From NCBI RefSeq assembly GCF_014262665.1, contig NZ_CP046883.1, forward strand, positions 1,302,001 through 1,366,000: a DNA stretch of 64,000 nucleotides. The letters are read 5' to 3'. The notes under the pieces are model-generated. The model made no database searches. It worked only from the letters and a program-made list of their open reading frames with translations, and was not told the DNA's origin. Below are positions 56,037 through 64,000 of this stretch, piece by piece; position 1 is the stretch's first letter; each line of letters opens with the position of its first letter. Both the position numbers and the translations under genes were made by a program. This stretch comes from Corynebacterium anserum. Its GTDB lineage: Bacteria; Actinomycetota; Actinomycetes; Mycobacteriales; Mycobacteriaceae.

Positions 56037-58421
56037 ATGAGCCCCGAACAGCATTCGCTTACTCCTGCCCATGTCGCTACCCATGTTCGAGCCGCAGCTG
56101 GAACCACGCCGGAGGCTGCAACAACACGCAAATTCTGGGCCGGCTTGTCCCGCAGCATCCAGGAACGCATTGCTGACAATTGGGAAAAGACGCGCACGGC
56201 GTACGCTGATACACGTCAACAGCACTATTTCTCCGCCGAGTTTTTGATGGGGCGCGCGCTACTCAATAACCTCACGAACCTCGGTCTTGTTGAGGATGCC
56301 GCAACTGCAGCTCGCGCATTTGGCCATGAGCTCACGGATATTCTTGAGAGTGAAAACGACGCCGCCTTGGGCAACGGCGGCCTCGGACGCCTCGCCGCTT
56401 GTTTCCTAGATTCCGCAGTCACCCAAGATTACCCCGTCACCGGCTACGGCATTCTCTATCGCTATGGACTGTTTCGGCAGTCGCTCGAAAATGGTTTTCA
56501 GGTGGAGAAGCCGGATCCGTGGCGAGAAGAGGAATATCCTTTCACCATTCGCCGTTCATCGGACCAGCTCGTCGTCCATTTTGATGACATGAAGGTGCGA
56601 GCCATCCCCTATGACATGCCGATTACGGGTTACGGCACTAACAACGTGGGAACGCTGCGGTTATGGAAGGCCGAACCATGGGAAGAGTTCGATTACGACG
56701 CTTTCAATTCCCAACGCTTCACAGATGCCATTGTTGAAAGAGAACGTGTCTCCGATATTTGTCGAGTTCTCTACCCCAACGACACCACCTATGAGGGCAA
56801 GAAACTACGTGTTCGCCAACAGTATTTCTTCACTTCGGCGTCGTTACAGGCGATGATCCACAGCCATCTCACTCATCACGGTGATCTACAAAACTTCGCC
56901 GAATTCCACTCAGTTCAGCTCAACGATACGCACCCCGTACTGGCTATCCCTGAACTCATGCGTCTGCTTATGGACGAGCATGGGATGGGATGGGAGGAAG
57001 CCTGGGATATTGTTTCCCATACGTTCGCCTACACCAACCACACCGTTCTCACGGAAGCGCTGGAACAGTGGGATCAGCAAATATTTCAGCAATTATTCTG
57101 GCGAGTGTGGGAGATCATTGCGGAAATTGACCGTCGTTTCCGGATGGAACGCTCCGCGGAAGGGGTGGATCAAGAAACCATCCAACGCATGGCACCCATC
57201 CAACATGGTGTAGTGCATATGGCATGGATTGCTTGCTATGCCGCTTATTCGATCAATGGTGTCGCTGCGCTTCATACGGAGATTATTAAAGCCGATACCC
57301 TCGCTGATTGGCATGCGCTATGGCCAGAAAAATTCAACAACAAGACCAATGGCGTCACTCCTCGGCGTTGGCTGCGCATGATCAATCCCCGTCTATCTGA
57401 GTTGCTCACTCGTTTGTCTGGTAGCGACGCATGGGTCACCGATCTCAGCCAGCTCGTACAGTTACGTTCCTATGCCTCCGACGATGCCACTATGCGCGAG
57501 CTGATGGACATCAAATCCGCAAACAAGCGCGACTTCGCCCAATGGATCGCTGCGCGCCAGGGCAGCGTCGTCGATCCTGACTCCATCTTCGATGTTCAGA
57601 TCAAGCGTCTTCACGAATACAAGCGCCAACTTCTCAACGCGCTCTACGTTCTCGACCTTTACTTCCGTATCAAAGACGATGGTCTCCGCGACATTCCAGC
57701 TCGCACCGTCATCTTCGGGGCAAAGGCCGCACCGGGTTATTCGCGAGCGAAGGCAATCATTAAGCTCATCAACTCCATCGCGGAACTCGTCAACAACGAT
57801 CCAGTGGTTTCCCCACTGCTCAAGGTGGTCTTCGTAGAGAATTACAACGTGTCCCCTGCGGAGCACATCCTGCCTGCGTCGGATATTTCCCAACAAATTT
57901 CGACAGCGGGGAAAGAGGCTTCAGGCACCTCCAACATGAAGTTCATGATGAACGGCGCCCTCACACTCGGCACCATGGACGGTGCGAACGTGGAAATCGT
58001 GGATTCCGTAGGCGAAGACAACGCCTACATTTTCGGCGCGCGTGTGGAAGAACTGCCACAGTTCCGTGCCGAATACAAGCCCTACGAACTCTACGAAACG
58101 GTACCTGGCCTGAAGCGCACACTGGATGCTCTGGATAACGGTACGCTCAACGACAACTACACGGGTATTTTCTACGACCTCAAACAGTCGCTGATCCACG
58201 GCTATGGTGAAGGGGCCTCGGACACCTACTATGTTCTCGGGGACTTCGCTGACTACCGAAATGTGCGCGACCGCATGGCAGCAGACTACGCACGGGATCC
58301 CCTGGACTGGGCACGGAAAGCGTGGATCAACATTTGCGAAGCTGGCCGTTTCAGCTCCGATCGCACCATCCGCGACTACGCCACGGAAGTGTGGAAACTC
58401 ACTGCTACTTCGGTGAAGTAA
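56037..58421 (+). CDS. glgP: Glycogen/maltodextrin phosphorylase
   Basis: PLP enzyme releasing glucose-1-phosphate from alpha-1,4-glucans. The core starts FWAGLSRSIQERIADNW and YFSAEFLMGRALLNNLTNLG. Catalytic-site segments are SVQLNDTHPVLAIPELMRLL near residue 305 and VDPDSIFDVQIKRLHEYKRQ near 515. The PLP Lys lies in EASGTSNMKFMMNGALTLG near residue 640. ATG 56037 gives 794 residues, the usual length; ATG 55983 would add 18. Neither has a strong ribosome site. It is convergent with pntB. It is the only glycogen gene in the window, so it is unlinked to the synthesis genes. Confidence 0.94.
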   Translation: MSPEQHSLTPAHVATHVRAAAGTTPEAATTRKFWAGLSRSIQERIADNWEKTRTAYADTRQQHYFSAEFLMGRALLNNLTNLGLVEDAATAARAFGHELTDILESENDAALGNGGLGRLAACFLDSAVTQDYPVTGYGILYRYGLFRQSLENGFQVEKPDPWREEEYPFTIRRSSDQLVVHFDDMKVRAIPYDMPITGYGTNNVGTLRLWKAEPWEEFDYDAFNSQRFTDAIVERERVSDICRVLYPNDTTYEGKKLRVRQQYFFTSASLQAMIHSHLTHHGDLQNFAEFHSVQLNDTHPVLAIPELMRLLMDEHGMGWEEAWDIVSHTFAYTNHTVLTEALEQWDQQIFQQLFWRVWEIIAEIDRRFRMERSAEGVDQETIQRMAPIQHGVVHMAWIACYAAYSINGVAALHTEIIKADTLADWHALWPEKFNNKTNGVTPRRWLRMINPRLSELLTRLSGSDAWVTDLSQLVQLRSYASDDATMRELMDIKSANKRDFAQWIAARQGSVVDPDSIFDVQIKRLHEYKRQLLNALYVLDLYFRIKDDGLRDIPARTVIFGAKAAPGYSRAKAIIKLINSIAELVNNDPVVSPLLKVVFVENYNVSPAEHILPASDISQQISTAGKEASGTSNMKFMMNGALTLGTMDGANVEIVDSVGEDNAYIFGARVEELPQFRAEYKPYELYETVPGLKRTLDALDNGTLNDNYTGIFYDLKQSLIHGYGEGASDTYYVLGDFADYRNVRDRMAADYARDPLDWARKAWINICEAGRFSSDRTIRDYATEVWKLTATSVK

Positions 58422-58594
58422 CGCTCGCTAGTCCGGGGCAATACTACTCGCTAACCCAAAGAAGTACTGGCCACTAGTCCAGCGACGATCCCCGGTGAAG
58501 CTCACTGTTTCACGAATCGTCACCTTGCCGTTCGCTTCCACATGTGGTCTTTCCAGATGAAAAAGGTGGAATGTGCCCCTGGATTCCCCCCGGT

Positions 58595-58612
58595 CCCCCA
58601 AGAAATTGGGGG
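58595..58612. repeat. Hairpin between glgP and pntB
   Basis: CCCCCAA-GAAA-TTGGGGG, a perfect 7-bp stem in the 200-base gap between convergent glgP and pntB. No T-run follows; a weak terminator is possible. Confidence 0.4.
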
Positions 58613-58621
58613 CTAACGCCT

Positions 58622-60157
58622 CTAGAGGTTTGCGACAATATCTTCGACGGTCTTCTTCGCATCACCCAGCAACATGTCCGTGTTCTCGTTAAAGAACAGC
58701 GGATTCTGCACGCCTGCGTAGCCAGACCCCATGGAACGTTTGAAAACGATCACCCTATCTGCTTCCCATACTTTGAGAACCGGCATACCTGCGATTGGGG
58801 AGCCTGGCTCTTCGGCTATCGGATTGACAGTGTCGTTAGCGCCGATGACCAGCACCACATCGATATCCGCGAAATCGTCATTGACCTCATCGAGCTCCAG
58901 CACAATGTCATAAGGAACCTTTGCCTCGGCTAGCAGCACGTTCATATGCCCTGGTAGGCGGCCTGCTACCGGGTGGATACCGAAAGTCACTTCCACGCCC
59001 TGAGCTTTCAGTTTTTCCACCAAAGTCGCCACAGGGTACTGAGCTTGTGCTACCGCCATGCCGTATCCAGGAGTGATCATCACGGTCTTAGCATTCTTCA
59101 GGATCTCCGCAGTCTCGGCTGCAGTGACCTCAGTGTGCTCACCGTACTCGCGGTCGTCACTTGCTGCGGTCTCTCCGCCAAAACCGCCAAGAATCACCGA
59201 GACGAAGCTACGGTTCATGGCTTCACACATCACATAGGACAAGTATGCGCCGGAAGAACCAACTAGTGCACCAACAATGATAAGTAGCGGGTTGGCGAGC
59301 ATGAAACCGGCCGCAGCTGCAGCCCATCCCGAGTAAGAGTTCAACATGGACACGACGACCGGCATATCGCCACCGCCGATGGCGGCAACCAAGTGGAATC
59401 CCAAGAACAGTGCCAGCACCAGCATTACACCCAGGGCAACCCACGCCACGGCCCTATCATCATGACCGGCGATGATAAAGACGACCATGCCGATCAGCGA
59501 TGCCACGATGACCAGCAGGTTAAGCATGTGACGCCCTGGCAGCATGAGCGGCTTGCCATCCATCTTTCCAGAGAGCTTCATGTACGCCACGATGGATCCC
59601 GTCAGGGTCACGGCACCAATGAAGACGCCGAGGTAGACCTCCCCCAAGTGGAAGGACTCGATCGCTGCGGTCTTTTCATCCGGTTGAATGAAGGAGTTCA
59701 CACCAATGAGTACCGCTGCCAGACCCACGAAGCTGTGGAGCATCGCGATGAGCTCCGGCATTTCGGTCATTTCGACCTTCTTTGCCCGAGGAATGCCGAT
59801 TGCTGCACCCAGAATCATTGCCACGGCGATGAGCAATAGTGTGACGATGGGGCCAGTAGATTGATTTCCACCATTAACTGAGTTCACTACGGCTTTCACG
59901 ACGGTTGCGATCAACGCGATAGTCATACCTGCCATGCCAAAGCGGTTGCCACGTGATGCGGTTTGCTGCTTTGCAAGGCCGGCAAGAGCCAGGATGAACA
60001 GTAGTGCCGCTACTAGGTAGGCGAGGTTGGAGACCTTGTCAGTCCACTCGAGCACCGTGGGACTCACTGCAGCACGCGTCACTGTGTTATTTGAAGAGTG
60101 TGCTGCACTGGGGGCAACCGCACTGAAATGCGTGCCTGCGAGAAGTATCTGGTTCAT
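58622..60157 (-). CDS. pntB: NAD(P) transhydrogenase beta subunit
   Basis: Membrane and NADP-binding subunit of proton-translocating transhydrogenase, which makes NADPH from NADH at the expense of the proton gradient. About eight to nine membrane segments run from residue 43 to 295 ([20 protein letters not shown]). The C-terminal NADP(H) domain dIII has [20 protein letters not shown] near residue 362, [20 protein letters not shown] near 397 and [19 protein letters not shown] near 435. The 511 residues exceed the usual 460-480 because of a Ser/Thr-rich N-terminus. ATG 60157 is three bases after the pntA stop. Together with pntA it forms an operon. Confidence 0.95.
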   Translation of the reverse strand: MNQILLAGTHFSAVAPSAAHSSNNTVTRAAVSPTVLEWTDKVSNLAYLVAALLFILALAGLAKQQTASRGNRFGMAGMTIALIATVVKAVVNSVNGGNQSTGPIVTLLLIAVAMILGAAIGIPRAKKVEMTEMPELIAMLHSFVGLAAVLIGVNSFIQPDEKTAAIESFHLGEVYLGVFIGAVTLTGSIVAYMKLSGKMDGKPLMLPGRHMLNLLVIVASLIGMVVFIIAGHDDRAVAWVALGVMLVLALFLGFHLVAAIGGGDMPVVVSMLNSYSGWAAAAAGFMLANPLLIIVGALVGSSGAYLSYVMCEAMNRSFVSVILGGFGGETAASDDREYGEHTEVTAAETAEILKNAKTVMITPGYGMAVAQAQYPVATLVEKLKAQGVEVTFGIHPVAGRLPGHMNVLLAEAKVPYDIVLELDEVNDDFADIDVVLVIGANDTVNPIAEEPGSPIAGMPVLKVWEADRVIVFKRSMGSGYAGVQNPLFFNENTDMLLGDAKKTVEDIVANL

Positions 60158-60160
60158 GGC

Positions 60161-61762
60161 TTAGTTACCTCCGTCGAACATGGTCAGCATGCGGCGGGTA
60201 ACGAAGAATCCGCCGAAAATGTTGATTGAGGCGACCACGATCGCCAAAAAGGACAAGCCAGCCACGATCACGTTCGAGCTACCTACCTGAAGAATCGCAC
60301 CGACGAGGATGATGCCTGAAATCGCGTTCGTCTCACTCATCAGTGGGGTGTGCAGTTTGTGTGTGACAGCAGTGATGACATAGAAGCCCACGACGATCGC
60401 GAGCATTAGCAACATGTACTCCCCTGCCACCTGCATAGGGCTCACGAGGATGAGAAGGATACCTAACAACCCCGCAGCAAACATCCATGCTTTGCTCTTT
60501 TTCTTTACCTCTTCCGACGCCGCTTCTGCTGCCTCAGCTTCTGGCGAAGTCGTGGCGTCTTTCCGCAGCGTAGTTGGTGCAGCAGATACTTTCACTGGAG
60601 GTGGCGGCCACAGAATGTCGGCCGTGTCATGGGCGACTGGGCTACCTGCATCTTCCCCACGTTCGGCCGTTGCAAGTATAGCGGTCGAAGCCTTGGTGAC
60701 GGTAATGCCTCGCACAATCTCATCATTAAGGTCAAAGACCAGCTGACCGTTCTTTTCCGGAGTCATGAGCTTGAGCAAGTTAACCACATTCTGGCCGTAC
60801 AGCTGAGAAGCTTGAGCCGGCAAACGCCCTGCTAAATCGGTGTATCCAATGATACTCACACCGTTGTCAGTGATGGTAACTTGTCCTGGGACGGTGAGCT
60901 CACAGTTGCCGCCGTTGGCGGCTGCCATGTCTACGATCACAGATCCAGGCTTCATCGCAGCAACATCCTTTGCGGTGAGCAGCACAGGGGATTTACGGCC
61001 GGGGATGTTCGCAGTGGTGATAACAATATCTGCAGCGGCCGATTGTTGTGCATACAGTTGAGCTGCAGCTTGCGCTTGGTCCGCGGTCATTTCCTTGGCG
61101 TAACCGTCCTCAGACTTTTCTGTCTCAGCCTCAATAGCGACAAATTCCGCCCCCATGGACTCCACTTGTTCGGCCGTTTCGGGACGTAGATCGGTAGCTT
61201 TGACGATCGCCCCCATGGAGTTCGCCGTTCCGATTGCGGCTAATCCTGCAACACCCGCTCCAATGACGTAGACCACCGCCGGCGGGACTTTACCCGCTGC
61301 CGTGACCTGGCCGGTAAATAGCCGACCAAAGGTGTTTGCAGCCTCAATAACCGCGCGATAACCAGCGATGTTCGCTTGCGAGCTCAGCACGTCCATAGAC
61401 TGTGCACGGCTAATGCGCGGAACCGCATCCATCGCAAGAGATGTAATGTTTTTGGCTGCGAACTCCGCAATGAGATCTTCGTTGCGTCCCGGAGCTAATC
61501 GAGCTAAGAGTGCAGCTCCTGGCTTCATGGCAGCCCGCTGTTCTGCAGTGGGCGTGTCGAGGGCGGTGATGATGTCGGCTCTCCATACATCGTCGCCGAC
61601 GATGTTCGCGCCGGCCTCGTCATATTGAGAATCGGGATAGTTGGATCGCTCTCCTGCACCGGATTCGACGACAACGTCATAGCCAAGTTTTATGAGTTTG
61701 GCGACCGTATCCGGCGTGGCAGAGACCAAAGCTTCTGGCTCCCTTGGGATACCGATAAGCAA
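60161..61762 (-). CDS. pntA: NAD(P) transhydrogenase alpha subunit, single-chain
   Basis: NAD(H)-binding subunit of PntAB. Dinucleotide-binding domains cover about residues 1-375: [20 protein letters not shown] at the start, [20 protein letters not shown] near 155, [20 protein letters not shown] near 257. A Pro/Ala/Lys linker follows, and then four membrane segments in residues 430-533 ([18 protein letters not shown]). Thus both halves that are split into PntAA and PntAB in some bacteria are joined. I choose the TTG at 61762, seven bases after GAGGAG, over an ATG at 61840 without a ribosome site. C. glutamicum is known to lack PntAB, so this operon is a notable difference in redox metabolism. 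Confidence 0.94.
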   Translation of the reverse strand: MLIGIPREPEALVSATPDTVAKLIKLGYDVVVESGAGERSNYPDSQYDEAGANIVGDDVWRADIITALDTPTAEQRAAMKPGAALLARLAPGRNEDLIAEFAAKNITSLAMDAVPRISRAQSMDVLSSQANIAGYRAVIEAANTFGRLFTGQVTAAGKVPPAVVYVIGAGVAGLAAIGTANSMGAIVKATDLRPETAEQVESMGAEFVAIEAETEKSEDGYAKEMTADQAQAAAQLYAQQSAAADIVITTANIPGRKSPVLLTAKDVAAMKPGSVIVDMAAANGGNCELTVPGQVTITDNGVSIIGYTDLAGRLPAQASQLYGQNVVNLLKLMTPEKNGQLVFDLNDEIVRGITVTKASTAILATAERGEDAGSPVAHDTADILWPPPPVKVSAAPTTLRKDATTSPEAEAAEAASEEVKKKSKAWMFAAGLLGILLILVSPMQVAGEYMLLMLAIVVGFYVITAVTHKLHTPLMSETNAISGIILVGAILQVGSSNVIVAGLSFLAIVVASINIFGGFFVTRRMLTMFDGGN

Positions 61763-61967
61763 GGCTGGGCTCCTCACTGTTGTTGTGCTGAAAAGCTGCA
61801 GCTCAACACGCCCAGGATGCAGGATTGGTGTAGTCCCCATTCTCGCGCGTTGCGCTGCAGCGGATAACCATTTGTCTACAGGTAGTTCTAAAACAATATG
61901 CGAATACTGTGGAAAATATTGGTTTTTGAGAAAAATACCCCCGAATGTCCCAGCCTGTGAGATGCAA

Positions 61968-61992
61968 CCTTTGTTTACACACTAAACAAAGG
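61968..61992. promoter_or_regulatory. Perfect inverted repeat upstream of pntA, candidate operator
   Basis: CCTTTGTTTA, loop CACAC, TAAACAAAGG: 10-bp arms with no mismatch, about 205 bases upstream of the pntA start. No T-run follows on either strand, so a protein-binding site is more likely than a terminator. Confidence 0.5.
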
Positions 61993-62120
61993 AAACAACC
62001 GAACCCCCGAAGCCAAAATCATGCGGTATCAAGGATACAACCGTGTAAGTTTCTGTTCCAGAATCCAGCCCCCAACAATCCGGCAAGCTCTGAAAGCACT
62101 AACTACGAAGCTAATAGAGT

Positions 62121-62156
62121 AAAAAAGCGCCTCTGGTCTTAACCAGAGGCGTTTTT
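62121..62156. terminator. Terminator after the tRNA-Gln/tRNA-Glu pair
   Basis: CGCCTCTGGT and ACCAGAGGCG form a perfect 10-bp stem with loop CTTA, flanked by six A and five T, so it can act on both strands. It ends the minus-strand tRNA transcript just after tRNA-Glu. Confidence 0.88.
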
Positions 62157-62158
62157 GG

Positions 62159-62231
62159 TACCCCGTACGGGATTTGAACCCGTGTTACCGGCGTGAGAGG
62201 CCGGCGTCCTAGGCCGCTAGACGAACGGGGC
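62159..62231 (-). tRNA. tRNA-Glu (anticodon CUC), second copy
   Basis: Same 73-base tRNA as at 51183-51255 except for one base: here the anticodon stem is fully Watson-Crick paired (CCGGC/GCCGG). It lies one base after tRNA-Gln in the same transcript. Confidence 0.95.
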
Positions 62232-62232
62232 G

Positions 62233-62304
62233 CTGGCCTACCAGGACTCGAACCTAGAATGACGGTACCAGAAACCGTAGTGTTGCCAATTACACCATAG
62301 GCCA
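62233..62304 (-). tRNA. tRNA-Gln (anticodon CUG)
   Basis: 72-base cloverleaf on the minus strand: acceptor TGGCCTA with TAGGCCA, discriminator G, anticodon loop TTCTGGT giving CUG, T arm AGGTTCGAGTCCT. Only one base separates it from the following tRNA-Glu. Confidence 0.94.
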
Positions 62305-62353
62305 TCGCTCGCGTAGCGCAGTCTGCATCGCAGTCTTGCTCGCAACGAGGGAT

Positions 62354-62383
62354 ACTATAACCAGAAGACTTACTAAGTCGCAA
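62354..62383 (-). promoter_or_regulatory. Promoter of the tRNA-Gln/tRNA-Glu transcript
   Basis: On the minus strand TTGCGA (62383-62378) and TATAGT (62359-62354) are separated by 18 bases. The predicted transcript start is about 42 bases before the tRNA-Gln 5' end. Confidence 0.6.
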
Positions 62384-62410
62384 ATCACCTGGTGAATAGC
62401 AACTATTCCC

Positions 62411-63904
62411 CTACTCCGAAGCCGCTCGATAAGGAGTCTTCTCTTGCGCTGAAACTAAGCGAGCAATAGTAGATTCTTTGCCCAGTAGCTCCATCGATTC
62501 AAATAGTGGCGGCGATACAGCAGCCCCAGTCACTGCGACGCGGAGTGCCCCATACGCCTTGCGGGGTTTTAATCCCATGGTGTCTATCAAACGACCCTGA
62601 AGCGCAGACTCTATCTTTTCTGTGATGAACTCGGAGTCATCAATAGCATTCAATTCCTCACACGCTGTAGAAAGAACCTCGACTGCGTCCTCCTTAAGAT
62701 TCTTCTTCGCGGCCTTGTCGTCGAGAACCAGGTCATCGTCCGAAGTGACAAGGAAACGCAGGAGCGAATCTGCGTCTGACAAAACCTTGATACGGGTCTG
62801 AACCAGTTCAGCCGCAAACGCAAATTTATCCTCTGGATAATCGGCAGGAAACTCTTTGTATTCCTGCAAATATGCACGTAAGCGCGATGTAAATTCTTCT
62901 AACGGCAACAACCGGATGTGATCCGCGTTAATAGCTTCGAGCTTCTTTTGATCAAAACGCGCCGGATTAGGCTTCACATCAGCAACGTCAAAATTGTCAA
63001 TGAGCTGCTTCATAGTAAAGATGTCCTCATCCGCGGACAGAGACCAACCCAGAAGAGACAGGTAGTTGAGCATGCCCTCCGGAATGATTCCATTATCACG
63101 GTGATTGAACAGATTAGACTGCGGATCGCGCTTGGAAAGCTTTTTATTACCCTCACCCATGACAAATGGAAGATGACCAAAAGTCGGAACCTGTTGAGCC
63201 ACCCCTACGCGCACGAGTGCCTCATACAGTGCAATCTGTCTTGGTGTAGATGGCAACAAGTCTTCGCCACGCAGTACGTGAGTAATGCCCATAAGAGCAT
63301 CATCCACGGGATTAACGAGTGTGTACAACGGTTGCCCATTAGAGCGCGCAACCACAAAATCAGGAACATGGGAGCCGTCCACGGTCATCTCCCCGCGTAC
63401 CAAATCAGTCCACTGGTACACGCGATCGTCCGGCATACGTAGGCGCCATACCGGCTGACGCCCCTCTGCTTCAAAAGCCTCTATTTGTTCATCACTGAGA
63501 TTCCGATCGTAATTGTCGTATCCCAGCTTTGGGTCGCGTCCAGCCGATTTATGTCGTTCCTCAACCTCTTGGGCGGTGGAATAAGCTGGATAGATCTCGC
63601 CGGCCTGCTTTAGCTTGTCGAGTACATCAGCGTAGATATCCATGCGGCGAGACTGCCGATACGGCTCATGAGGACCACCTACCTCAATACCTTCATCCCA
63701 GCCGAGATTAAGCCACTTCAATGAATCAATGATGGCCTGATAAGACTCTTCGGAATCACGCGCGGCGTCCGTATCCTCAATACGGAAAATGAGTTTGCCA
63801 CCGGTATGACGCGCATATGCCCAGTTAAAAAGGGCAGTGCGCACCATACCAACATGTGGGGTACCTGTCGGAGATGGGCAAAAACGTACGCGAACTTCAC
63901 TCAT
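62411..63904 (-). CDS. gltX: Glutamyl-tRNA synthetase
   Basis: Class I synthetase charging tRNA-Glu, and in many actinobacteria also tRNA-Gln as the precursor for amidation. The HIGH-type signature lies at the start ([20 protein letters not shown]) and the KMSKS-type loop is [19 protein letters not shown] near residue 250. The anticodon-binding helical domain covers about 330-490. The 497-residue length is normal and the ATG at 63904 is the natural start. It lies directly upstream of the tRNA-Gln/tRNA-Glu pair on the same strand. This proximity is meaningful if the synthetase is non-discriminating, which GatCAB genes elsewhere would confirm. Confidence 0.96.
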   Translation of the reverse strand: MSEVRVRFCPSPTGTPHVGMVRTALFNWAYARHTGGKLIFRIEDTDAARDSEESYQAIIDSLKWLNLGWDEGIEVGGPHEPYRQSRRMDIYADVLDKLKQAGEIYPAYSTAQEVEERHKSAGRDPKLGYDNYDRNLSDEQIEAFEAEGRQPVWRLRMPDDRVYQWTDLVRGEMTVDGSHVPDFVVARSNGQPLYTLVNPVDDALMGITHVLRGEDLLPSTPRQIALYEALVRVGVAQQVPTFGHLPFVMGEGNKKLSKRDPQSNLFNHRDNGIIPEGMLNYLSLLGWSLSADEDIFTMKQLIDNFDVADVKPNPARFDQKKLEAINADHIRLLPLEEFTSRLRAYLQEYKEFPADYPEDKFAFAAELVQTRIKVLSDADSLLRFLVTSDDDLVLDDKAAKKNLKEDAVEVLSTACEELNAIDDSEFITEKIESALQGRLIDTMGLKPRKAYGALRVAVTGAAVSPPLFESMELLGKESTIARLVSAQEKTPYRAASE

Positions 63905-64000
63905 AATCAGCCAGTTTACCTGCCCAAGCGCCTATCGTTTTCTCCGGTCCACGCATTTCTTCTCTTCGGCAGACTAACGCCGACTAACTATGCCCTCACG
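63905..64000. other. Upstream of gltX to window edge
   Basis: The last 96 bases show no gene and presumably hold the gltX promoter. Confidence 0.4.

Larger units (their letters stand above)
61763..62158. promoter_or_regulatory. Upstream region of pntAB
   Basis: About 396 bases without a gene. It carries the perfect 25-base inverted repeat at 61968-61992 and ends at the tRNA terminator (62121-62156). It should hold the pntAB promoter, which I cannot place firmly. Confidence 0.5.

Overview
This window looks like a chromosomal segment of a Corynebacterium (Actinobacteria, moderate GC). The evidence is the gene order and content: an IclR regulator divergent from leuCD, a SepIVA homologue beside DUF177 and rnc, a MutT1 type Nudix plus histidine phosphatase protein, a LysX/aminoacyl-PG synthase family protein, and frequent GTG starts. 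No phage genes, transposases, integrases or CRISPR arrays are visible.

Layout. 1-8920: the 3'-truncated gene of the RNA-binding protein Tex, a small unknown gene, then a choline-to-glycine-betaine module (betB and betT on minus, betA divergent on plus). 8972-12670: trmD, rimM and rpsP, with the glutamate dehydrogenase gene gdhA sitting between rpsP and rimM. 12861-14501: selO. 14578-19808: ffh, amt and ftsY, with no glnK/glnD next to amt. 19869-28081: a membrane-anchored esterase, a large aminoacyl-phosphatidylglycerol synthase of the LysX type whose synthetase domain is degenerate, and an unrecognised protein of about 1197 residues. 28138-36317: smc, an AGCS amino acid symporter, mutM, rnc, DUF177 and sepIVA. 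36483-47917: coaD, rsmD, a 70-residue biotinyl-domain protein, recG, a DAK/FakA-like protein, ung, thiL, a duplicated DUF3515 protein, ddl, gpsA and mutT1. 48057-51255: leuD, leuC, an LtbR-type regulator and a tRNA-Glu. 51931-61762: OPT transporter, carboxymuconolactone-decarboxylase-like protein, BrkB/YihY protein, glycogen phosphorylase and PntAB transhydrogenase. 62159-63904: a second tRNA-Glu, a tRNA-Gln and gltX.

From trmD to gltX the backbone follows, as I recall it, the order of the Mycobacterium tuberculosis interval Rv2906c to Rv2992c. That makes the departures stand out: gdhA between rpsP and rimM, loss of the PII genes, the esterase/synthase/unknown block between ftsY and smc, a lone biotinyl domain where mycobacteria carry pyruvate carboxylase, and the OPT-to-PntAB block lying between two almost identical tRNA-Glu genes.

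Functional themes are osmoprotection (betTBA), nitrogen assimilation (gdhA, amt), co-translational membrane targeting (ffh, ftsY), chromosome organisation and DNA repair (smc, mutM, ung, recG), envelope lipid aminoacylation (synthase plus esterase), leucine synthesis under a divergent repressor, and NADPH balance (pntAB). No complete new system is obvious. The best candidates for undescribed biology are the 1197-residue protein next to smc and the degenerate synthase/esterase pair.
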